Assembly: GCA_900755895.1 (NCBI GenBank) | Contig: CAAEIG010000102.1 | Location: 1 to 64,000, forward strand | Direction: 5' to 3' | Origin: Clostridia bacterium | GTDB taxonomy: Bacteria; Bacillota; Clostridia; Oscillospirales; Acutalibacteraceae | Length of the DNA stretch: 64,000 nucleotides | In this document: positions 49,230 to 58,746 of the stretch, piece by piece | How positions within the stretch are numbered: position 1 is the first letter of the stretch | How the letters are laid out: the number at the start of each line of letters is the position of its first letter | Program-made: the position numbers and the translations under genes | Notes under the pieces: model-generated | The model's database searches: none | What the model saw: only the letters and a program-made list of their open reading frames with translations | What the model was told of the DNA's origin: nothing

Positions 49230-51110
49230 ATGTTATTCAAAAACGTCAAAGTAAGAAGAGGACTTATCGGAGTATTTGCCTTGATGTTTGTTACGACATT
49301 GATCGTATCGGCAATCCTCATCGGTGTGCAGCGTGTTCAAGAGAACAGCTTCCACGGTCTTTTGCAGGGAATTATCACTGCAAAAGAGCTGGTGTCTGAC
49401 ACCAATGCAAAGATCAATGGTGCAGCCGCTGATGTGCGAGATATTGTACTGGATCCCACTCAGGCGGATACTCTTTCTGATACGATTGATTCCACTTTGG
49501 ATGGAATCAATTCCAATTTGGAGAGCTTGGCAGCAACCAACGCTCTGGATCAATCCACTCTGGAATCCTACCGCACCACAGTGGAAGCTTGGATGAGTGT
49601 GGTGCCTCAGGTAATTGACCAGGTGACTGCTGGCAACACCAAGGGCGCAACAACTACTCTGTTGGAGCAGTGTTCTCCCCGGCTGAATGAGCTTTCCACT
49701 ACGACTCAGGACCTGCTCACTCAGCTGCAGAACTCTGAGGATGTTCAGCTGCAGTCTTTGGACAGCATGATCAATGTGGTGAATGTTGTTGTTTTTGCCA
49801 TTATTGTGGTTCTGGCACTGTTCAGCATCTTCTTAGTGTTCCAGCTGGTCCACAGCATGCTGGCTCCTTTGCGCGAGCTGAAGGGTTCTATGGATGGCTT
49901 TGCATCCGGTAATCTGAATGTGCCTGTGGAATTTGAAAGCCGCAATGAGTTTGGCGAAATGTGTGAAAGCATGCGGAAAGGTCAGGCACTGGTTTCCGGA
50001 GCCATCGAGGATATCAGCTATTTGCTGGAAGAAATGGCGGAAGGCAACTTTGACGTGCGCTCTCGTGATTACTCCCTCTACGTGGGTAATCTGGAGCGTG
50101 TGCTCAATGCAGTGAAGGATATCAACTATAAGCTGAGCGATACATTGAGCCAGATTTCTCTCAGCGCCGATCAGGTTGCATCTGGTGCGGATCAGGTGTC
50201 CACTGGCGCTCAGGCCTTGGCCCAGGGTGCTACCGAGCAGGCCAGTGCAGTGGAGCAGCTCTCTGCTACCATCAATGAGATCTCTCAGAATTCTCAGAAG
50301 AACCGTCAGAACAGCGAACAGGCTATGAACAATTCTCATGCTGCTGGCGGCCAGGTGCAGGAGAGCGCCCAGGCTATGGCAGAGATGGTGGGCGCTATGA
50401 AGCGTATTTCCGACTCTTCTGAGGAGATCAGCAAGATTATCGGCACCATTGAGAACATTGCATTCCAGACCAACATTCTGGCTCTCAACGCTGCTGTTGA
50501 GGCTGCTCGTGCTGGCAGCGCCGGCAAGGGATTTGCTGTGGTTGCAGACGAGGTGCGGAATCTGGCTTCCAAGTCCGACCAGGCCGCCAAGGCAACCAAG
50601 AACTATATTGAGCGTTCTGTGACCTCTGTGGAGGAAGGCAATGCCATTGTGCAGCGTGTTTCCGATTCTTTGAACCGGACTATCGAAATGGCTGAGAAGG
50701 CTATCAACGACATGGAGAGCGTGGCAAATGCAGTGGAGGAAGAGAGCGAATCCATTGCCCAGGTCACAGAAGGTATCGATCAGATTTCCAGTGTTGTGCA
50801 GACCAACTCTGCTACCAGTCAGCAGTCTGCTGCTGCTAGCGAGGAGCTCTCCAGCCAGGCCACTTTGATGAAGGACCTGTTGGCACGGTTCCGTCTGCGT
50901 AAAAACGACAATGAGCTTACCAGCTCTTATGGAACTTCCAGCACTACATACGGTTCCAAAGCAGCATACAGTGGGAAATCTTCCCGCAGTTCCAGAACGT
51001 ATAGTGCTCCCAGCACTTCCAGCGAAGTGTCCGATTATGCAGGTGCTCCCGAGCAGCTTGCCCCTGCTGCTAAGGATCATGAGATTTTGAACAATTTTAG
51101 CAAGTATTGA
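49230..51110 (+). CDS. Methyl-accepting chemotaxis protein
   Basis: 626 residues. Membrane helices at about 9-30 and 182-204 enclose a four-helix-bundle sensor (about 35-175). HAMP at about 205-260, then the cytoplasmic signalling coiled coil with the conserved tip EISKIIGTIENIAFQTNILALNAAVEAARAG, GFAVVADEVRNLA. A Ser/Thr/Tyr-rich tail follows. It feeds CheA/CheW in this window. The ligand is unknown. Confidence 0.95.
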   Translation: MLFKNVKVRRGLIGVFALMFVTTLIVSAILIGVQRVQENSFHGLLQGIITAKELVSDTNAKINGAAADVRDIVLDPTQADTLSDTIDSTLDGINSNLESLAATNALDQSTLESYRTTVEAWMSVVPQVIDQVTAGNTKGATTTLLEQCSPRLNELSTTTQDLLTQLQNSEDVQLQSLDSMINVVNVVVFAIIVVLALFSIFLVFQLVHSMLAPLRELKGSMDGFASGNLNVPVEFESRNEFGEMCESMRKGQALVSGAIEDISYLLEEMAEGNFDVRSRDYSLYVGNLERVLNAVKDINYKLSDTLSQISLSADQVASGADQVSTGAQALAQGATEQASAVEQLSATINEISQNSQKNRQNSEQAMNNSHAAGGQVQESAQAMAEMVGAMKRISDSSEEISKIIGTIENIAFQTNILALNAAVEAARAGSAGKGFAVVADEVRNLASKSDQAAKATKNYIERSVTSVEEGNAIVQRVSDSLNRTIEMAEKAINDMESVANAVEEESESIAQVTEGIDQISSVVQTNSATSQQSAAASEELSSQATLMKDLLARFRLRKNDNELTSSYGTSSTTYGSKAAYSGKSSRSSRTYSAPSTSSEVSDYAGAPEQLAPAAKDHEILNNFSKY

Positions 51111-51124
51111 GTTTGAATAAAATC

Positions 51125-51165
51125 GGAAAGGCCAGAAGGGGAACTTTCTGGCTTTTCCCTTTTTT
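51125..51165 (+). terminator. Terminator of the MCP gene
   Basis: GGAAAGGCCAGAA (51125-51137) pairs with TTCTGGCTTTTCC (51146-51158), one G-T pair, loop 8 nt, then TTTTTT. Confidence 0.92.
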
Positions 51166-51194
51166 GCAGTAAAGATGGTAAGGGGGAAACTCTG

Positions 51195-52061
51195 ATGAAA
51201 CAAGCTCCGAAGCTGTTCGATAGGTGGAAAAAAACCGGTGGGGTACTATTGACGGTAGCCCTGGTAGCAGCTTTATGCAGCGGCTGCGGTGGAAAAGAAG
51301 GCCTACCGAAAGAATACAGTGTGGCGGGGCAAAGTATCCCGGCCTTGACAGTTCCAGAGGGCGGCAGTATGGCAGAAACCGATGAGACGATCTATGCGTA
51401 TGAGGGTGTGGAAAGCTCGGGGGATGTGGCCAAAAGTTATGTGACACAACTCACTGGAGCGGACGGCGGATTTGTCGTAGTGGATGAGACGTACACGCAA
51501 GTGAGTGTGCCGGACTTTGGAACAGAAGAGGGTGGAGTGCTGCTTGCAAAAGATGCTGACGGGGAGACAGAGGAAGAGTCTGAGGAAGTGACCTCGGAAG
51601 TGTCATCTCAGGCATCTCAAACGGAGGAGCAAGAGACAACCTCTCAAGAGGAAAGTGCTGACCAAGAGCCGGAGGATTGGCTGATTACCGTTCAGGTGGA
51701 CTGGGCGCCAGAAGAGTGCATCATCACGACAAGCAAGGTTGTAGGTACAATCACATATCCTGAAGTGGATAGTGTAAGTGTGATTCCTGCAATGACCGAG
51801 GAAGAACTGGTGAATTACGTCAAGAGTTTGTCCCCGGCAGACCTGGGCTTGGAAGGTGATAGCATGGAGTCCTACCGCGTCTACACGATCACAGGAAATG
51901 TGTACGTGGACGGTCGGCAGTGCAGCCGTGTTCAGGTATACAGCAGGGATAACCCCAGTGAAACCAACCATTTTGAAGGACTATACTTAATCAGTGGAGA
52001 TGGACGTATCTATCGTATGGATCCGGATACAGACGCCATTACCCCAATATCTGCGTCCTGA
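51195..52061 (+). CDS. Putative lipoprotein
   Basis: 288 residues. N-terminal signal (TGGVLLTVALVAALCSGC) with lipobox ending at the Cys after Ala-Leu-Cys-Ser-Gly, an acidic/Ser linker at about 115-155 and a C-terminal domain (about 155-288) of beta-rich sequence (TYPEVDSVSVIPAMTEEELVNYVKSL). I recognise no family. Its last 52 bp overlap the tail of the opposite-strand AAA gene. Confidence 0.65.
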   Translation: MKQAPKLFDRWKKTGGVLLTVALVAALCSGCGGKEGLPKEYSVAGQSIPALTVPEGGSMAETDETIYAYEGVESSGDVAKSYVTQLTGADGGFVVVDETYTQVSVPDFGTEEGGVLLAKDADGETEEESEEVTSEVSSQASQTEEQETTSQEESADQEPEDWLITVQVDWAPEECIITTSKVVGTITYPEVDSVSVIPAMTEEELVNYVKSLSPADLGLEGDSMESYRVYTITGNVYVDGRQCSRVQVYSRDNPSETNHFEGLYLISGDGRIYRMDPDTDAITPISAS

Positions 52062-53311
52062 GCGATTTGTGAGCTTGGAAGAAGCTTAGGACGTTGTGGG
52101 GTTCCAGTGAGTAGGTAATGCCCTGCTGGATGTCCTAAAAACAATGGCGATAGTTGTTCTTCCAAAAAACTTGCGATGGATCGAGCAGAGAGACTCTTTT
52201 CCGGAGTAATCGCTGCGGCCAACGAGTGAGAGACCGTGAGATTTAGGCCGTATTCCTGTCCAAGAGCTGTGATTTGTTGTACAGTGATTTCCTTTTGTGC
52301 TTGCTGACTGAGAATAGAAAAAGAGATAATGCCCCCAAAACGTCCTGCTAGTTCTGGGGGCATTCCTCCACGAATAAGGGCGAGACGGCCTTCTTCGCTT
52401 TGGGAAAAAGCTGCCTTTCCGTTGTCGCAGGTGGAAAATCCCAGTGGCCGAGATCCGGAGGACGTCAAATTGCTGTTGGTGGTAAATAGAAAAATACACC
52501 GCCGAAAGTCCCAATCCTTTCCATTTGGGCGAGAGATCCGTCCCTCGTCCAAGATGGAAAGGAATACTTTTAGCACCTCTGGATGGGCTTTGTCCAACTC
52601 GTCGAAGAGGAAAACGGTATGTGGGTTGTCTTCCACTGCTTGGAGCAGAGGTGGATCCCCATAGCCTGCATATCCAGGAGGAGCCCCTGTCAGCCTGGAA
52701 ACAGTAAAAGGCTGTGTGAAAGCATTGAGTTCTACAATGACGGTGTGGTAACGTTCCTGACCGCACAGAGCGTTTAATGCGGGAGCGACTGTTTTACCCA
52801 ACTTGGATTTTCCAACACCTGTAGGACCATGAAAAACAAGGGAGAGGGGACGTACAGGGGCGATTTTCCCCACATGGGCACAGAGGTGTTGTGCGGTGGT
52901 TTCAACAGCGCTGGGCTGGCCTAGGACCGCTTTCCCAAGCTCCTGAGCAATCGCTTGAAAAAGTAGGGGCTTCTGGAGGGGCAGTTCACCACTCAGTGTG
53001 GAGAGATAGGCAGCCAGAGCGTCAAAACTGGGGAATCGCAGACAGTTTTTACTGGCTTGATGAAAGAAATAAGCCAGGCTTGGACTGCTACCCTGGTAGG
53101 CAATTTCAGGGCGGAGATAGACCCAGTATCCCTTGGATTCAGATTCCCGCCAAAAGCCGAGACATGCTTGAGCGGGGCTGCAACCAGCAGGAAGTTGGCA
53201 TCTGGGAAACTCATAACTGCGTCCATGATTTGCGCTGTCGTCAGTGCGTTCTCGAATAACTTGAAGCTCTGTTGGAGAGCACCCACAAAGTTGACTGAAT
53301 GTAATTTCCAT
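52010..53311 (-). CDS. Lone ClpB-like AAA ATPase
   Basis: 433 residues. Unrecognised N-terminal about 110 residues, then a AAA+ core of the ClpA/ClpB D2 type: Walker A GPTGVGKS at 162-169, pore-1 loop GAPPGYAGYGDPP at 209-221, Walker B VFLFDELD at 233-240, sensor and arginine-finger regions further on. A small C-terminal lid domain is present. It may be an unfoldase, but ClpP or chaperone N-domains are not seen. The 3' end overlaps the opposite gene by 52 bp. Confidence 0.78.
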   Translation of the reverse strand: MEITFSQLCGCSPTELQVIRERTDDSANHGRSYEFPRCQLPAGCSPAQACLGFWRESESKGYWVYLRPEIAYQGSSPSLAYFFHQASKNCLRFPSFDALAAYLSTLSGELPLQKPLLFQAIAQELGKAVLGQPSAVETTAQHLCAHVGKIAPVRPLSLVFHGPTGVGKSKLGKTVAPALNALCGQERYHTVIVELNAFTQPFTVSRLTGAPPGYAGYGDPPLLQAVEDNPHTVFLFDELDKAHPEVLKVFLSILDEGRISRPNGKDWDFRRCIFLFTTNSNLTSSGSRPLGFSTCDNGKAAFSQSEEGRLALIRGGMPPELAGRFGGIISFSILSQQAQKEITVQQITALGQEYGLNLTVSHSLAAAITPEKSLSARSIASFLEEQLSPLFLGHPAGHYLLTGTPQRPKLLPSSQIAQDADIGVMASVSGSIR

Positions 53312-53411
53312 ACCATCACCTCTCTAAAGACAAGTATGGGAGGAAAAAGTAGTCATTCATGCAGCGTGGCGATAAAAAAAAACATTTTCTGCTTTTCACC
53401 GTTCTTTTTCC

Positions 53412-53440
53412 TTGACTTTCCAGGAAAATAGTAGTAAAAT
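53412..53440 (+). promoter_or_regulatory. Promoter of the hemerythrin gene
   Basis: TTGACT (53412-53417), 17 bp, TAAAAT (53435-53440). Confidence 0.75.
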
Positions 53441-53500
53441 AGAGACAAATAAAAATTATTCTTATTTTTAAAATATAAGGAACTCAAGGAGGTTTTCCCC

Positions 53501-53902
53501 ATGGCAATGAAGTATGAACTGACAAAAGATTTGGAGACCGGTAGCAGCATCATCGACAGAGAGCATCGTGAACTGTTTGGTGCTGTCAATAAATTGTTGG
53601 AGGCTTGTGAGAAGGGCCAGGGTCAGATGGAAGTGCGTAATGCATTGGATTTCTTGCTGCGCTATGTTGACCGTCATTTTGGTCATGAAGAGCAGTTGCA
53701 GACCCAGAACAAGTATCCGGAGTACACCACTCACAAGCGTTTTCACGAGAATTATACAGCCAAACTGAAGCAGATCGCTGCCAAGGTAGGCCCCAATGGT
53801 CCCAGTGCAGCAGATTTGGCCAGCTTGAACAGCCACGTTGCTCTTCTGGTTAGCCACATTCGCACTGCTGATAAGAAGTTGGGAGCATTTTTGTCTCACT
53901 GA
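53501..53902 (+). CDS. Bacteriohemerythrin
   Basis: 133 residues. The diiron ligands are visible: His in DREHRELF, H-F-x-x-E pattern DRHFGHEEQL, His in YTTHKRFHENY, and C-terminal SHIRTADKKLG. It binds oxygen and may protect oxygen-sensitive enzymes or take part in O2-sensing movement. Location next to chemotaxis genes is suggestive only. Confidence 0.92.
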   Translation: MAMKYELTKDLETGSSIIDREHRELFGAVNKLLEACEKGQGQMEVRNALDFLLRYVDRHFGHEEQLQTQNKYPEYTTHKRFHENYTAKLKQIAAKVGPNGPSAADLASLNSHVALLVSHIRTADKKLGAFLSH

Positions 53903-53937
53903 TTCTCTCGGATGCTGTTAGGATTGTATCATTGAAT

Positions 53938-53980
53938 AAAAAGAGGGAGCTCAACCGAAGGGGTTTGGTCTCCCTTTTTA
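53938..53980 (+). terminator. Terminator of the hemerythrin gene
   Basis: AAAAAGAGGGAG pairs with CTCCCTTTTTA around 53938-53980, with an inner AACC/GGTT pairing and T run. Confidence 0.8.
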
Positions 53981-54167
53981 TTTTGGAAAAAATTAGAAAG
54001 ACTGCCCCTTTCGGGACAGCCTTTCTTGTGGTAACAGGAAAAATACCGGTGTACGCTGTATTGTAGGTGAAAACATTTAGTTTTCATTTCATATATCGGC
54101 ATAGTAACTTGGTAAATAAGTGTATTTGGAAAAAAATGTCAAAAAATAGGAAATGTGGCGAAAAAAG

Positions 54168-54200
54168 AAAAGCTGGAAGAAGAATTTCTTCCAGCTTTTT
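54168..54200. terminator. Terminator of the flgM-yjfB operon
   Basis: AAAAGCTGGAAGAA (54168-54181), loop 4 nt, TTCTTCCAGCTTTT (54186-54199). A perfect 14-bp stem with A/T tracts both sides. Confidence 0.93.
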
Positions 54201-54211
54201 CGTATTCATCC

Positions 54212-54394
54212 TCATGCATATACGTCGATATACTGTCCTTTTGCAGGAGCGGGCTGCTCAGGCATCATCTCCAACAGTTCTTGAGCGGCAAGCTCTTGGG
54301 TGTCCATTACCTTTTTGGTCACCGCTGTGGAGTAATTCACAGCCAATTGTGCACCGCTGAGGTTCGTGGCCATAGCCGCGATCGAATCCATCAT
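54212..54394 (-). CDS. YjfB-family putative motility protein
   Basis: 60 residues (MMDSIAAMATNLSGAQLAVNYSTAVTKKVMDTQ), the small YjfB family found with flagellar genes. It overlaps csrA by 4 bp. Function unknown. Confidence 0.82.
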   Translation of the reverse strand: MMDSIAAMATNLSGAQLAVNYSTAVTKKVMDTQELAAQELLEMMPEQPAPAKGQYIDVYA

Positions 54395-54636
54395 TGTGAG
54401 AGCTCCTTTCCAGGTTCTTCAAACATACGAAGCAGTTCAGCAGGAGTTACTTGTTCCTGTGCGGCGTCCCGGTTGATCTTCCGGGTTTCATCCACCAGTT
54501 CGGAACGGAGAATGGTGACACTTTTGGGAGCTTCAATCGCCAGCCGAACTCGGCCGCCGTCAATCCCCGCTACTGTCACCCGTACTCCTTCTCCAATTTC
54601 CAAGGACTCTCCAGCTTTGCGGTTGATGATCAACAT
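54391..54636 (-). CDS. csrA: Carbon storage/translation regulator CsrA
   Basis: 81 residues. Motifs MLIINRKAGESLEIGEGVRVTV and RVRLAIEAPKSVTILRSEL, then a longer C-terminal tail. It binds GGA in mRNA leaders; FliW, encoded just upstream, antagonises it to control flagellin translation. Confidence 0.95.
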   Translation of the reverse strand: MLIINRKAGESLEIGEGVRVTVAGIDGGRVRLAIEAPKSVTILRSELVDETRKINRDAAQEQVTPAELLRMFEEPGKELSQ

Positions 54637-55082
54637 ACGGTTCCCTCCTTGCGGTGAAACTCCGCCAGGGGGTGGCGCATGTCATAATCTCCCGTTTCTA
54701 GAATCAACTGTCGAGCTACCCTTGTTTTTGGGTTCACAGCCACCGGACATTTCAAATTAACTGTGCTGTCTGCTACAGGATTGCGCACTACGCACAGCGT
54801 GTAATAGGAGAGATCCTCCGCCTTTTCCACGTCCAAGCTTTCCAGTTGAGCAGGGGAGGGGTCCGGGGTGTATCCAGGATTCAAGGTGAAAGGATCCACT
54901 GCCACAAAAGCTAAGGCTGGAGTGACTGTGCTTTGCAAACAGAGCAGAGTGTTCTCACTGCCGTGGAAGGGTAACAGTAAAAAGGAATGTTCCTCTTCAA
55001 AGCCAAATAACCCAACAGGGAAGGAGAGGCACTCTTCTGCTTCGTAGTTGATCTCACCAAAATACTTGGTTTGCAGCTTCAT
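54630..55082 (-). CDS. fliW: CsrA antagonist / flagellar assembly factor FliW
   Basis: 150 residues from the ATG at 55082 (site GGAGG close by). Motifs KYFGEINYEAEECLSFPVGLFGFEEEHSFLLLPF and the C-terminal core are typical. It binds CsrA and flagellin. Overlaps csrA by 7 bp, supporting coupled production. Confidence 0.94.
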   Translation of the reverse strand: MKLQTKYFGEINYEAEECLSFPVGLFGFEEEHSFLLLPFHGSENTLLCLQSTVTPALAFVAVDPFTLNPGYTPDPSPAQLESLDVEKAEDLSYYTLCVVRNPVADSTVNLKCPVAVNPKTRVARQLILETGDYDMRHPLAEFHRKEGTVC

Positions 55083-55092
55083 TGAGACCTCC

Positions 55093-55701
55093 TCAAGCTT
55101 CCTCGGTGGGAGGTTCGTACGTGGGATCAGCAGACGGGGGAACATACAGCGGTCCGCCCACATACTTGATCACCACGTCCGGCTTTTGCTTAACAGAGAT
55201 TTCAATGTCGCCCGGGGTGAACTTAAACTGAGTCTTATTGATACGCCAGTCAAAGTTCAGCTTATCCATCTCATAATGGATTCGCATTTGGCCGGGATCC
55301 CAAGAGATTTCAGGTCCAACGCTGGGTAGAAATTGAATTCCCACGTTGGTTTTCAGATTGCGAGTCTGTGCATCCTCAGCAAACTGAGTGACCAGCTCTT
55401 GGCCGATCTTGGCGTTTAGGAGCATTTGCCCTTGCTGCGCATAGATAGCGGTAGCCTCATAAGCTGCCTGCTGTCCTTGCTGAGCTCTCTGCTCGATGGA
55501 ACGCATAGCGGTGGGAACCACAGAGTTCCGGGCCTCGAAGGTATCCAACTGCACTCGGATGGGCTTGCTTTGAATGCTCAACCCGTTGGTATCTCGAGTG
55601 ATCTCCAGGTCCGCTGTGCCCCGCGTGTATTCCAGCTTCGCGTTGGTGACTTTCATCTCAATCTCGATTGGCACTGTGGTAATTTCAATCAATGGATCCA
55701 T
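55093..55701 (-). CDS. DUF6470 (YviE-like) flagellar cluster protein
   Basis: 202 residues (TTVPIEIEMKVTNAKLEYTRGTADLEITR..., VGIQFLPSVGPEISWDPGQM). In Firmicutes this family lies between flgL and fliW; role unclear. Confidence 0.85.
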   Translation of the reverse strand: MDPLIEITTVPIEIEMKVTNAKLEYTRGTADLEITRDTNGLSIQSKPIRVQLDTFEARNSVVPTAMRSIEQRAQQGQQAAYEATAIYAQQGQMLLNAKIGQELVTQFAEDAQTRNLKTNVGIQFLPSVGPEISWDPGQMRIHYEMDKLNFDWRINKTQFKFTPGDIEISVKQKPDVVIKYVGGPLYVPPSADPTYEPPTEEA

Positions 55702-55746
55702 CTTTCATTTCACTCCTCTCTTCTTACATCCTATCAAGAAAGCACA

Positions 55747-56811
55747 TCAGGTGCTGATATAATCCATCAAGCTTTGCCCTAAGATGCTGTTGCCCATCTT
55801 AAGAGCGGCATTGTAGCAGTACTGTGCCCAGCTGTAGGAGGAGATGGCATCGGCCAAATCCACCTGCTCCAGACCCAGAATCTGCTCATTCAAATTATAG
55901 GCAGTGGTTTCCAACTGAAGGTCGTTGTCCTTGACAAATCGTGCTTGTGAGTCCAATTCCACATAAGAGACACTCACATTGTCCACGGCAGCCTCGAATT
56001 TTCCTGCAAGGCGGTCGAATTCCGCTTTGTCGTCACCCTGCCACTCGCCGTCGGCGGAACAATTCTTTAACAGGTCAGCCATGCGATACATGATGGAAAC
56101 CACATTTTTGGGATCGCCATCCTCATCCACACCATAACCGCCCAAGTAATTGATTCCGGGAAGGCTTTCGTTGTAAGCGCTGGACTCAATAAGATTGTCG
56201 TCAACGCCTTCCTGCATACCCAGACCAATATCCAGGAAACTTTCCTCACCACTGAGGTATTTGAGCGTTTCATAGTCGGGGTTTGCAGTACCGTCCGCGT
56301 TCTTCTCTGGGGAATCCACCAGCACTCCTCGGTAATACAGCTGCATCACACCGTTGGCGTCTTCTTTCAGTTCAAATGGAACATTGAGACCGTCCGCACC
56401 GGCAAAGACAAAGTTTTCGCCGTACTTTGTGTTCATGGTTTGCACGATACTTTGTGCCAGCTGTTCCAGGTCAGTGCCAAGGGCATTCAAACCTGATGCA
56501 GTAGGGTCGTTTTTGGCTTCTAGCACGTCACTGAGAGCATTTTTGGTGATGGACTGGACGCTGGTCAGAGCGCTCCAGCCAGCCTCAAATTTTCCCACTA
56601 AGGAACTGCTAACAGCGCTCTGGCTGTTCACTCGCAAAAAGGATCTCCGCAGCTGGAAAGCCTGGGTAGCCGAAGCCGGATCCTCAGCAAAAGAGTTGAA
56701 GTTTCGCTGAGTCAGCACGGTGTTGCGGGCGCTGTTCAGTGTATTGGAGGCGTGCATCAAATTGGTTTGATAGCTTTTCAGCACGCCAGTGGTAGTCACA
56801 CGCATATTCAT
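55747..56811 (-). CDS. flgL: Hook-filament junction protein FlgL
   Basis: 354 residues. Flagellin-like N-terminal (MRVTTTGVLKSYQTNLMHASNTLNSARNTVLTQRNFNSFAEDPASATQAF) and C-terminal parts. Joins hook and filament with FlgK. Confidence 0.93.
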   Translation of the reverse strand: MNMRVTTTGVLKSYQTNLMHASNTLNSARNTVLTQRNFNSFAEDPASATQAFQLRRSFLRVNSQSAVSSSLVGKFEAGWSALTSVQSITKNALSDVLEAKNDPTASGLNALGTDLEQLAQSIVQTMNTKYGENFVFAGADGLNVPFELKEDANGVMQLYYRGVLVDSPEKNADGTANPDYETLKYLSGEESFLDIGLGMQEGVDDNLIESSAYNESLPGINYLGGYGVDEDGDPKNVVSIMYRMADLLKNCSADGEWQGDDKAEFDRLAGKFEAAVDNVSVSYVELDSQARFVKDNDLQLETTAYNLNEQILGLEQVDLADAISSYSWAQYCYNAALKMGNSILGQSLMDYIST

Positions 56812-56837
56812 GTGGTCAAATCCTCCTTCTCACAAAA

Positions 56838-58712
56838 TTACAGTCCCACCGTGCCGGTGCCGTTAATCAGCTTGTCCAGGGCCTGGTCAATGGTGGTCAT
56901 TAAACGGCAGGCGGCGGAATAGGATTTCTGATATTGGATCAGGCCAGTGGCCTCATCATTCAGATCCACGGCGGAAACGGAATCCCTGCTGGTTTCCAAT
57001 TCCACAGCGGAATTGTAATAGGTGTTGAGCATAGTGGTAGTGCTGCGAGCGTCATTGCCCAGTACTGCACTGATATTCACCAGCATTTCCTGGAAAGAAC
57101 CCACAAAGATGTCATCCGAGACAGCGTTATCCACCAACTCCTGGGGATTGTAAGTCAAATCCTTATCCATCAAATTGACCATGTGGGTGATGTTATCATG
57201 GGCTGTTGAGGGAATGCTGTCTTGACCTGTGGGTTTGATAAAGGAGGCAACCAGTTTCACATCACGGTTAGCCCAGCTGTCAGAGATTGAAATATTCCCT
57301 GCAGTAATGCCGTCTGTGTTATCACCGCCACTGGAGAACAGGGGACCGCCCAACGCTTCACCCTGGCTTTCAAGAATTTTAAGTTGTTCGTCTGTTAAAT
57401 CCATGGTGTTGTTGAGAATCGTACCGCCTGCATCCGTGATAGGATTGCCAGTAGTCTTATCCAGATACTCACCCTTCTCGTTGACCACATATCCAGTGTT
57501 GGCCTTGTTGAAGGCATCGGCAAAAGTTTTTGCCAGCAAATCCAAGGACTTCTGGTAGTAGGGGATGCCGCGCTTGATAGCGCCGCTTTCATCAATGTTT
57601 GCTACGGTATCCTGCGTGGTAAATTCTCCAGCCTCAGTCAGCAATTCTCGAATGGACTGCAGAGAGCCCAAAAGATCATTGTCGTCCAGACCCACTTCAG
57701 TAGAACCATTCAGCACATTACCCTTGGAATCCTCCAAAGCACCCAGAGAGACATCGTAGGTCAAAGCTGCTTTTTCTGCAGAATTAGTAGGAACACCATC
57801 AGCTGTGAGATAGGGTTTATTGGTTCCAGTGCCCGCATCAGGAGCAGTCGGGTCATACTTAGGATTCAAATGCTCAGGGCTGACGGACAATTGGGTGGCA
57901 TAAATGCCGTCCACCAAAGTAGCACCCTCGGTATCGGTGTTTTGGGGGTTTGCGTTGCCCAGACGAATGGTCAGCTTTTCCACGAAAACATTGGGGCTGA
58001 CCTCCTCGGAGGAGTAGATTACATCGATTTTCATGTAGCTGGACAGCTCGTCAATCAGGGAGTTTCTCTGATCTCGCAATTCCAGAGCATCGTCGCCGTG
58101 GATGTCACTGCGGCGAATCCGGTCGTTCAGATCCCGGATCTGAGTCAGCAAATCATTGACGTCTTCCACACTCTGATCCAGTTTATCCACGGTGTTGTCA
58201 TACACCTGGTCCAGCTGGCTGGAGTAACTGTTCAGCAAATCCACCAATGCAGCCGCAGACTCTCGCACCTGGGTGTCAAAGTCGTCCTGGTTTGTGTTGG
58301 TGGTGAGGTTCTGCAATTTTTCCAGCAAATCGCTCAACTGTGCATGGATCAGACCGTGATCATCGGTGCCATCGCCCACTTCGTCCAAAATGGCCTGCAG
58401 GTCGTTCAGACCTGTGAGCTTGCTGTCCATAGCACCTACACTAGAGAGTTCCGTGCGGTAACGGATATCCAAGTAGGGATCGCGAATTTGGGACACACCC
58501 ACAGCCAAAGCACCGGATCCCACACGGGACGTCATCACAGATTGATACCGGTCACTGCCACCAGTGCGGAAGCTGATCTGATCCAGATGCTGCCGGGTGT
58601 ATCCAGGAGTATTGATGTTGGCGATATTGTTGCCTGTAACATTGAGGCCCATTTGGGAAACATAGATTCCCAACCGGGCAGTAGTAAAAGCTCCAAAGGT
58701 ACTATTCAACAT
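56838..58712 (-). CDS. flgK: Hook-associated protein FlgK
   Basis: 624 residues. Rod/hook-type N-terminus (QMGLNVTGNNIANINTPGYTRQ), long coiled coil and C-terminus (VSAVDLNDEATGLIQYQKSYSAACRLMTTIDQALDKLI). Forms the hook-filament junction. Confidence 0.95.
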   Translation of the reverse strand: MLNSTFGAFTTARLGIYVSQMGLNVTGNNIANINTPGYTRQHLDQISFRTGGSDRYQSVMTSRVGSGALAVGVSQIRDPYLDIRYRTELSSVGAMDSKLTGLNDLQAILDEVGDGTDDHGLIHAQLSDLLEKLQNLTTNTNQDDFDTQVRESAAALVDLLNSYSSQLDQVYDNTVDKLDQSVEDVNDLLTQIRDLNDRIRRSDIHGDDALELRDQRNSLIDELSSYMKIDVIYSSEEVSPNVFVEKLTIRLGNANPQNTDTEGATLVDGIYATQLSVSPEHLNPKYDPTAPDAGTGTNKPYLTADGVPTNSAEKAALTYDVSLGALEDSKGNVLNGSTEVGLDDNDLLGSLQSIRELLTEAGEFTTQDTVANIDESGAIKRGIPYYQKSLDLLAKTFADAFNKANTGYVVNEKGEYLDKTTGNPITDAGGTILNNTMDLTDEQLKILESQGEALGGPLFSSGGDNTDGITAGNISISDSWANRDVKLVASFIKPTGQDSIPSTAHDNITHMVNLMDKDLTYNPQELVDNAVSDDIFVGSFQEMLVNISAVLGNDARSTTTMLNTYYNSAVELETSRDSVSAVDLNDEATGLIQYQKSYSAACRLMTTIDQALDKLINGTGTVGL

Positions 58713-58746
58713 GTGCTATCGTTCTCCTTTATTTCAGTTGACGTCG

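Larger units (their letters stand above)
53903..54211. other. 309-bp non-coding region with two terminators
   Basis: No gene is seen. It holds the hemerythrin terminator (53938-53980), a CCCC-TTTC-GGGA hairpin (about 54003-54018), AT-rich sequence, and the yjfB operon terminator (54168-54200). Confidence 0.7.

Noticed and set aside
49833..51203. 456-codon minus-strand open frame over the MCP gene
   Set aside because: Reverse reading of the repetitive coiled coil of the MCP.
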